A stretch of 10,489 bases of DNA from the NCBI GenBank assembly GCA_003489505.1, contig DNMA01000013.1, positions 1 through 10,489 on the forward strand, written 5' to 3'. Below, one piece after another: positions 5,532 to 10,489 of this stretch. The position numbers and the translations under genes are program-made. Within the stretch, counting starts at the first letter, position 1, and each line of letters starts with the position of its first letter. This stretch comes from Legionellales bacterium (lineage in GTDB: Bacteria > Pseudomonadota > Gammaproteobacteria > Legionellales > Legionellaceae). The notes under the pieces are model-generated. The model did no database searches. It was given only the letters and a program-made list of their open reading frames with translations, and was not told the DNA's origin.

Positions 5532-8006
5532 ATGAATATGGAATCAAACTATAACCCTTCAGAGGTTGAATCTTCAGCTCAACTTTATTGGCAGAAAAAA
5601 AACTGCTTTCATGCAAATGAAGATTTAAATAAAGAAAAATTTTATTGTCTTTCCATGTTTCCCTACCCCAGCGGAACTTTACATATGGGACACGTGCGTA
5701 ATTACACCATTGGTGATGTGATTAGCCGTTACCAACGCGCTTTAGGCAAAAATGTCTTACAGCCCATGGGTTGGGATGCTTTTGGCTTGCCTGCTGAAAA
5801 TGCAGCGATGAAGCATGATATTCCGCCTGCAGAATGGACCAAAAAAAATATTGAAAATATGCGCGCGCAATTGATGCAATTAGGCTTTGCCATCGATTGG
5901 CGTCGAGAATTAGCAACTTGCGATAGCAGCTATTTCAAATGGGAACAATGGTTTTTCTTACGCTTGTTAGAAAAAGGTTTAGTTTACAAAAAAAATTCGA
6001 TTGTGAACTGGGACCCTGTTGACCAAACTGTATTAGCAAACGAACAAGTGATTAATGGTCGTGGCTGGCGCTCTGGTGCTTTGGTTGAGCATAAAGAAAT
6101 TTCACAATGGTTTTTGAAAATTACAGCCTATGCTGAAGAGTTATTGGAACAACTCGACCACCTTCCCAATTGGCCCGAACAAGTCAAGCAAATGCAAAGA
6201 CATTGGATTGGTCGCTCAGAGGGTGCTGAAATTTATTTTGATGTTCCACATCAGCCCCGATTAAAAGTCTATACCACGCGTCCTGATACTTTATTGGGTG
6301 TAACCTATTTAGCGATTTCTCCTGATCATCCTTTAGCAAAATATGCGGCGCAAAGTCATCAAGCAGTCGCTGATTTTGTTCAAAGCTGTCAAGGCGTTCG
6401 CATGGCAGAAGCTGATTTAGCCAAACAAGAAAAAAGAGGAATTGCAACCGGACTTCATGCGATTCATCCTATCACCAAACAAGAAATTCCTGTATGGATT
6501 GCTAACTTTGTACTGATGAATTACGGTACAGGCGCTGTCATGTCAGTTCCTGCGCATGATGAAAGAGATTTTGCTTTTGCTAAACAATATCATTTACCAA
6601 TGCAAATTGTGATTCAAGGAAGCGATACACATGACTTTGCAGCAGGTGCCTACACAGGTGATGGACAATTAGTCCATAGTGGTGATTTCAATGATTTAGA
6701 TTCTCAAACTGCTAAACAAAAAATTGTTGAAGCACTCGAGAAAATGCATGTCGGTAAAAAAACGATTCAGTATCGTTTACGAGACTGGGGTGTTTCCAGA
6801 CAACGTTACTGGGGTACACCCATTCCTATTATTTATTGTGAGCACTGTGGTGTAGTTCCTGTTCCAGATGAAGATTTACCAGTTGAATTACCAGAACAAG
6901 TCAATTGGAAACAAAAAGGCTCTCCATTGGCTAATTGCCCTGAGTTTATGCATGTTGCGTGCCCTAAATGTGGCAACGATGCTAAACGCGAAACCGATAC
7001 TTTTGATACCTTTATGGAGTCATCTTGGTACTATGCACGTTATGCTTGTAAAGGGCAAACCAGTGCCATGTTAGATGACCGCGCTAAATATTGGACACCT
7101 GTTGATCAGTATATTGGTGGTATTGAGCATGCAACCATGCATTTACTTTATGCACGGTTCTTCCATAAGCTATTAAGAGATGAAGGGTTAGTCAACTCAG
7201 ATGAACCATTTTTGGGTTTATTAACCCAAGGCATGGTTTTAAAAGATGGCCACAAGATGTCAAAATCTGTGGGCAACACCGTAGATCCTAGCGCATTGAT
7301 TGAGCAATATGGTGCAGATACTGCACGTTTATTTACGATGTTTGCAGCACCACCTGAACAATCTCTGGAATGGTCTGATACAGGCGTTGAAGGTGCACAC
7401 CGCTTCCTCAAACGCTTATGGTCACTAGCACATACCCATCACTCACTGATTCAACAAATGAATGAAGAATTGTTTAATGTTGAACAAATGGACTGGGATG
7501 AAGCCAGTAGTGAGCAAAAAGCCATTCGACAAAAAATTCATGTGTTACTGCAACAGGTGCAAATTGATTATGAAAAGCATCAATTTAACACTGTCGTATC
7601 TGCTTGTATGAAGGTTTTTAATGAGTTATTCCCATTAGAAATCAAAGATAAGTATGATCAAGCATTGATTTATTCAGGCTTGAGTATTTTGTTAAGATTA
7701 TTAGCACCGATTACTCCACATATTTGTCATGAGCTATGGATAATTTTAGCTTATCCCAAAATTATCATTGATGCATCATGGCCCAAATGTGATAAAGGGG
7801 CTTTAAAAATTGATGAGGCCAGTTTTGTGATTCAAGTTAATGGAAAAAAACGAGGGGAAGTCAAAGCCAGCGTCCAACTTCCAGAGCAAGAAATCATTGA
7901 TTTAGCGAAAGAAGAGATTCAATCTTTTATTCACGATAAATCCATTCAAAAAGCTATTGTTGTCGCCCATCGTCACTTGATTAATTTTGTTGTCAAGGAT
8001 GCCTGA
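5532..8006 (+). CDS. leuS: Leucyl-tRNA synthetase
   Basis: Charges tRNA-Leu with leucine; class I, cytoplasmic. With the start at 5532 the protein has 824 residues. HMGH (51-54) is the HIGH signature and KMSKS (575-579) the second ATP-binding motif. The CP1 editing domain, which hydrolyses mischarged tRNA, shows TTRPDT (248-253), GTGAVM (332-337) and VPAHDERD. FDTFMESSWYY and YIGGIEHA are LeuRS-specific. The E. coli enzyme (860 residues) has a leucine-specific insertion of some 50 residues before KMSKS; here MVLKDGHKMSKS follows directly. Instead, two CxxC pairs (C436/C439 and C477/C480) suggest a zinc ribbon after RDWGVSRQRYWG. The start is uncertain by two residues: ATG 5538 gives the best alignment with E. 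coli, while ATG 5532 is nearer the weak AGG at 5516-5518. A TTG at 5526 is unlikely. The stop overlaps lptE by one base. Confidence 0.98.
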   Translation: MNMESNYNPSEVESSAQLYWQKKNCFHANEDLNKEKFYCLSMFPYPSGTLHMGHVRNYTIGDVISRYQRALGKNVLQPMGWDAFGLPAENAAMKHDIPPAEWTKKNIENMRAQLMQLGFAIDWRRELATCDSSYFKWEQWFFLRLLEKGLVYKKNSIVNWDPVDQTVLANEQVINGRGWRSGALVEHKEISQWFLKITAYAEELLEQLDHLPNWPEQVKQMQRHWIGRSEGAEIYFDVPHQPRLKVYTTRPDTLLGVTYLAISPDHPLAKYAAQSHQAVADFVQSCQGVRMAEADLAKQEKRGIATGLHAIHPITKQEIPVWIANFVLMNYGTGAVMSVPAHDERDFAFAKQYHLPMQIVIQGSDTHDFAAGAYTGDGQLVHSGDFNDLDSQTAKQKIVEALEKMHVGKKTIQYRLRDWGVSRQRYWGTPIPIIYCEHCGVVPVPDEDLPVELPEQVNWKQKGSPLANCPEFMHVACPKCGNDAKRETDTFDTFMESSWYYARYACKGQTSAMLDDRAKYWTPVDQYIGGIEHATMHLLYARFFHKLLRDEGLVNSDEPFLGLLTQGMVLKDGHKMSKSVGNTVDPSALIEQYGADTARLFTMFAAPPEQSLEWSDTGVEGAHRFLKRLWSLAHTHHSLIQQMNEELFNVEQMDWDEASSEQKAIRQKIHVLLQQVQIDYEKHQFNTVVSACMKVFNELFPLEIKDKYDQALIYSGLSILLRLLAPITPHICHELWIILAYPKIIIDASWPKCDKGALKIDEASFVIQVNGKKRGEVKASVQLPEQEIIDLAKEEIQSFIHDKSIQKAIVVAHRHLINFVVKDA
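7995..7999 (+). promoter_or_regulatory. Ribosome binding site for lptE inside leuS end
   Basis: AAGGA lies 6 bases before the lptE ATG at 8006, within the last codons of leuS. It supports that start and suggests that terminating leuS ribosomes can reinitiate at the TGATG junction. Confidence 0.7.
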
Positions 8007-8530
8007 TGATTCAAAGACTTAAACCACTAGGAATTCTGTTTTTGGTTTTATGTTTAAGTCAATGTGGCTTTCATTTAAGAGGGATGGCGCCTTTGCCCCC
8101 CTCTTTTCAAAATGTTTATATTCAAGCTCCTCAATCTGCACACTTTTTAGAAAATGAGCTGGTCAGAAACCTCGAAGCCTATCATGTTCAAGTGTGTGAG
8201 ACCGCTCCTCATTCCTCTTTTCAAATTATTGTCGATAGCGTAGACTTTCAAAAACAAGTCAGTAATATCAGCTCCAGTACCACACCCCGTCAGTTTCAAT
8301 TGATTTATACCGTTAATTATCATTTTATTGATACGACTCAAAATCATGATGTAATTCCCAATGGCAAACTCACATCGACTCGTCTGGTGACCATGAATAA
8401 TGAGCGATTACTCGGTTCGAACTATGAACAAGACTTTTTCGTGAAAGAAATGCAAGAGGATTTAGCAAAACAAATGCTATCGACCATCACGCATTATTTT
8501 GAACTCAATCGAGTGCTGATTAGAAAATGA
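8006..8530 (+). CDS. lptE: LPS-assembly lipoprotein LptE
   Basis: Outer-membrane lipoprotein that plugs and supports the LptD barrel in the final step of lipopolysaccharide export. The 174 residues are somewhat shorter than E. coli LptE (193). The N-terminus has two basic residues, a hydrophobic core (GILFLVLCL) and the lipobox LSQC, so the mature protein should begin at C20. Gly at +2, rather than Asp, fits sorting to the outer membrane. CGFHLRG after the cleavage site is the LptE signature. The central Ser/Thr-rich strands and QLIYTVNYHF (about 97-106), then NYEQDFFVKEMQEDLAKQML near 139-158, match the sheet and C-terminal helix of the family. It is coupled to leuS (TGATG) and holA (ATGA). 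Maturation would need Lgt and LspA, not in this window, and Lnt, which is encoded just upstream. Confidence 0.93.
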   Translation: MIQRLKPLGILFLVLCLSQCGFHLRGMAPLPPSFQNVYIQAPQSAHFLENELVRNLEAYHVQVCETAPHSSFQIIVDSVDFQKQVSNISSSTTPRQFQLIYTVNYHFIDTTQNHDVIPNGKLTSTRLVTMNNERLLGSNYEQDFFVKEMQEDLAKQMLSTITHYFELNRVLIRK

Positions 8531-9486
8531 GACGCTATCAATTACAACTTCAACTCCCCTGTCAAAGCCAAGCGGTTTATATCTTCAGTTGTCAAGATAT
8601 AGCGATTGCGCAACATGAAACACAAAAAATTATTCAAAAAGCTCAAATTGAAGCAATACAAAGATTTGAGATTCAATCACTAGCGCAGTGGGATGCCTTT
8701 AAGCAAGAAAGCCTCAATTATGATTTATTCTCAGAGCCTAAGGCTTATATCATTCAATTGGATAAATCAGGCTTTCCTTCAAAACAATTTTTTAATCTCA
8801 CCCCTGGTCCTGATGAAATCTATTTTATTCATACCCAACAGTTTAAGCATGCTTTTCTAGAACATCTCGCTCAAGATAAAAATTGTTTTTGGTATGGAAT
8901 GTATCAACCCAGCTCCCAAGACCTTTGGCAATGGTTTTCTAAAACGCTTTTACAAAAGGATTTTAAGTTTGAACCTGATGTAGCAACGTGGTTTTTACAG
9001 CAAGATGAGCTGGGGTTTAGGCATTACGCACAACTGTGTGAGCATATTCACTTAACCTATCAAGCACCAACGAGCCTTACACTTGCTGAGCTTCAAAATC
9101 ATATTGGGTTTACTACACAACAAGACTGGCAGGCTCTGGTTGATGCCTGGATGCTCAATCAAAAAGATATTTTGCTTAAAAAATGTCAACGTCTTCAAGT
9201 TTCTCAACAAGATTTTACCCTGCTGATTTGGATTTTAAATCGAACTTTACAAGTTTGGCATGCCTTGCTCATGGGTAAAAAAACGCCCAGAGAAATTTAC
9301 CAGGACTTTAAAATCTGGAATAAGCATATTCCCTTATTTGAGAAATCCTATCCGCATTTAAAGCTTGATAAAGTCAATCAAGCCCTCATTCTCTTACATG
9401 AAATGGATAGATGCTTTAAATCTTATCAGTATCTTCCTGCTCAACTAAAACTAGAGCAGCTCTTATTGGGGTACCCTTATGAATAA
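8527..9486 (+). CDS. holA: DNA polymerase III delta subunit
   Basis: The clamp-loader subunit that opens the beta sliding clamp during chromosome replication. The 319 residues compare with 343 in E. coli. The family is weakly conserved, so the call rests on scattered matches plus position: FSCQDIAIAQHE (residues 20-31) aligns with the GNDPLLLQES region; DLFSEPKAYIIQL (66-78) aligns with SLFASRQTLLLLL, the beta-binding region; TLLIWILNRTLQVWHAL (231-247) and IWNKHIPLF (263-271) align with the C-terminal collar, which ends in a helix near QLKLEQLLLGY. The order lptE-holA-nadD is standard in gammaproteobacteria. The ATG overlaps the lptE stop as ATGA without its own strong ribosome binding site. 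The end overlaps nadD by 8 bases. Confidence 0.92.
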   Translation: MRRYQLQLQLPCQSQAVYIFSCQDIAIAQHETQKIIQKAQIEAIQRFEIQSLAQWDAFKQESLNYDLFSEPKAYIIQLDKSGFPSKQFFNLTPGPDEIYFIHTQQFKHAFLEHLAQDKNCFWYGMYQPSSQDLWQWFSKTLLQKDFKFEPDVATWFLQQDELGFRHYAQLCEHIHLTYQAPTSLTLAELQNHIGFTTQQDWQALVDAWMLNQKDILLKKCQRLQVSQQDFTLLIWILNRTLQVWHALLMGKKTPREIYQDFKIWNKHIPLFEKSYPHLKLDKVNQALILLHEMDRCFKSYQYLPAQLKLEQLLLGYPYE

Positions 9487-10135
9487 TGGATTAGCAATCC
9501 TGGGTGGCAGTTTTGACCCCATTCATTTAGGACACGTTAAAACCGCCTTAGATATCCAAAAAATTTTTCATTTTAAAAAAATCATCTTCATGCCCTGCGG
9601 ACAAGCTGTCTTCAAAAATCAATTGCATGTATCGGATGCTGATAGACTCGCGATGTTAAAAATCGCACTCCATGATTCTCCCCAATTCATGATGGATACA
9701 CGTGAAATGATGAGACAAGGACCCAGTTACACCATTTTAAGTCTTGAGGAACTTCGGACTGAATATGGCAAGCAAGTCTCCTTAACATGGATTTTAGGTG
9801 AAGATGCTTTTCAGGAATTTGAGAACTGGTATCGTTATCAAGATATTCTATCTTTTGCTCATTTAATTATTTTGGCTAGACCTAAACTGAAGAAGAACTT
9901 TTCAAAAAGTTTAGACGCTTTTGTTGAAAAACATCTTACCGATAATCCTGAGGATTTAATACAAGCCCCTCAGGGTAAAATTTATTTTTATCATGCATCA
10001 AACTATCCCATTTCCTCAAGTGAAATTCGTGAAGATATTCACAATCAAATTCTACCCCATGGGCTAGCCCCAGAAGTTCTTGAATATATTCAAGAGCATG
10101 CATGTTATCAAACACAGTTAAAAACCAATTACTAA
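9479..10135 (+). CDS. nadD: Nicotinate-nucleotide adenylyltransferase
   Basis: Joins nicotinic acid mononucleotide and ATP to form deamido-NAD, the penultimate step of NAD synthesis; cytoplasmic. The 218 residues match the usual length (E. coli 213). GGSFDPIHLGH (9-19) is the nucleotidyltransferase signature with the catalytic HxGH. PSYTI (82-86), GEDAFQEFENWYRYQDIL (107-124), HLIILARP (128-135) and ISSSEIR (178-184) are the other NadD motifs. The segment after the second strand reads PCGQAVFKN (39-47), where E. coli has a PPHR motif; the His is thus Phe here. A GGGG at 9468-9471 lies 7 bases before the ATG, inside holA. The rsfS and rlmH genes that commonly follow nadD are not in the remaining 354 bases. 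Confidence 0.96.
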   Translation: MNNGLAILGGSFDPIHLGHVKTALDIQKIFHFKKIIFMPCGQAVFKNQLHVSDADRLAMLKIALHDSPQFMMDTREMMRQGPSYTILSLEELRTEYGKQVSLTWILGEDAFQEFENWYRYQDILSFAHLIILARPKLKKNFSKSLDAFVEKHLTDNPEDLIQAPQGKIYFYHASNYPISSSEIREDIHNQILPHGLAPEVLEYIQEHACYQTQLKTNY

Positions 10136-10148
10136 CTATTGTTTTTTT
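10120..10148 (+). terminator. Possible weak intrinsic terminator after nadD
   Basis: CAAT (10126-10129) can pair with ATTG (10138-10141), extended past a one-base mismatch by A-run against T-run pairs, and seven T residues follow (10142-10148). The stem is short and almost GC-free, and the nadD stop codon sits in the loop, so any termination here would be weak. Confidence 0.3.
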
Positions 10149-10489
10149 ATATTTCAAAACTGATGGAGTTTACTAGATTCGGACACCCCAGTTAAGCGAT
10201 AATCCTTTTCGCAACCAGCATAAACAGATGCTGAACTTGCTATCAATCTCACATCCCGCAGCAAAGTTATGAATAAAATTCACAGTATGAATGCCCCAAA
10301 GCATCTAATATTATCCTTTGCCTATCCATCATATTTGTAACCACTTGATGAGACCTATCTATAGTAAATATTGATTAAAGTGCACCCATTTAGCTGTTGG
10401 TTTTTGAGCGACTAATAATTTCTGCAATCTCTAAAAATTTGGTATCATTTACGTTAAAAGCCGTTTATTTTTCCTTCTTGTCTATCGTC
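10136..10489. other. 354-base region with no supported gene; possible IS debris
   Basis: All six frames are broken into short pieces, and I can support no gene. CAGCAT (10216-10221) and ATGCTG (10228-10233) form a small inverted repeat without a T-run. TTCGGACACCCCAGTTAAG (10178-10196) and TGCACCCATTTAGCTGTTGG (10381-10400) look like ends of insertion sequences; from memory the second resembles the terminal repeat of IS150 (IS3 family). A 24-codon frame on the minus strand (10390-10464) without a start holds EIAEIISRSKTN, loosely like a transposase helix-turn-helix. These fit a decayed mobile element, but each is weak alone. The contents of the last 36 bases could also belong to a gene starting outside the window. 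Confidence 0.35.
10440..10448 (+). promoter_or_regulatory. Extended -10 promoter candidate near right edge
   Basis: TGGTATCAT is a TGn motif followed by a -10 hexamer matching TATAAT at five of six positions. No clear -35 box precedes it, as is allowed for extended -10 promoters. It would drive a gene beyond the right edge of the window. Confidence 0.3.

Noticed and set aside
7148..7411. Minus-strand frames of 64-87 residues inside leuS
   Set aside because: They are antisense to a strongly conserved coding region, have no ribosome binding sites and no protein-like motifs.
9936..10157. 73-residue minus-strand frame over the nadD end
   Set aside because: Antisense to the conserved NadD C-terminus (ISSSEIR region); composition reflects the opposite strand.
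10216..10233. CAGCAT/ATGCTG inverted repeat as a terminator
   Set aside because: The 6-base stem is followed by GAACTTGC rather than a T-run, and it lies about 80 bases past the nadD stop.
10154..10276. Minus-strand frame of about 40 codons containing AGCEKDYRLTG
   Set aside because: It has no start codon after the preceding stop, no recognisable family and no ribosome binding site; it may be chance or debris.

Overview
The window is an AT-rich stretch of a gammaproteobacterial chromosome, densely packed with genes that all read on the + strand. PcnB, FolK, a UspA-class protein, Lnt, LeuS, LptE, HolA and NadD are all recognisable from motifs recalled from E. coli and related proteins. The block leuS-lptE-holA-nadD is a standard gammaproteobacterial arrangement, and pcnB-folK is another. 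The LeuRS type (zinc-ribbon cysteines, a very short loop before KMSKS), the low GC by eye, and a large unrecognised Phe-rich protein among housekeeping genes suggest the Legionellales (Legionella, Coxiella, Rickettsiella or Berkiella relatives). That placement is inference; no rRNA or other decisive marker is present.

Layout. Bases 1-1253 are pcnB, open at the 5' edge, overlapping folK (1250-1753) by ATGA. A short gap with its own ribosome binding site leads to a UspA-class gene (1823-2245). Four bases later comes an unrecognised 557-residue gene (2250-3923), the only large protein here I cannot assign. After 21 bases lnt follows (3945-5462). A 69-base gap holds a hairpin and a weak promoter candidate ahead of leuS (5532-8006). 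leuS, lptE (8006-8530), holA (8527-9486) and nadD (9479-10135) overlap end to start and look translationally coupled. The last 354 bases (10136-10489) contain no gene I can support; they hold a possible weak terminator, short sequences resembling insertion-sequence ends, and an extended -10 promoter candidate.

How the genes fit together. PcnB polyadenylates RNA and FolK makes a folate precursor. Lnt finishes lipoprotein maturation in the inner membrane, and LptE is itself a lipoprotein that needs this step before it joins LptD in the outer-membrane LPS translocon. LeuS, HolA and NadD supply leucyl-tRNA, the clamp-loader delta subunit and NAD precursor. The most interesting item is the 557-residue protein: its C-terminal third has degenerate ankyrin-like helical pairs and an acidic cluster near the C-terminus. 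This would fit a secreted effector if the organism carries a Dot/Icm system, but nothing in the window proves it. I found no CRISPR array, RNA gene, intact mobile element or defence system.
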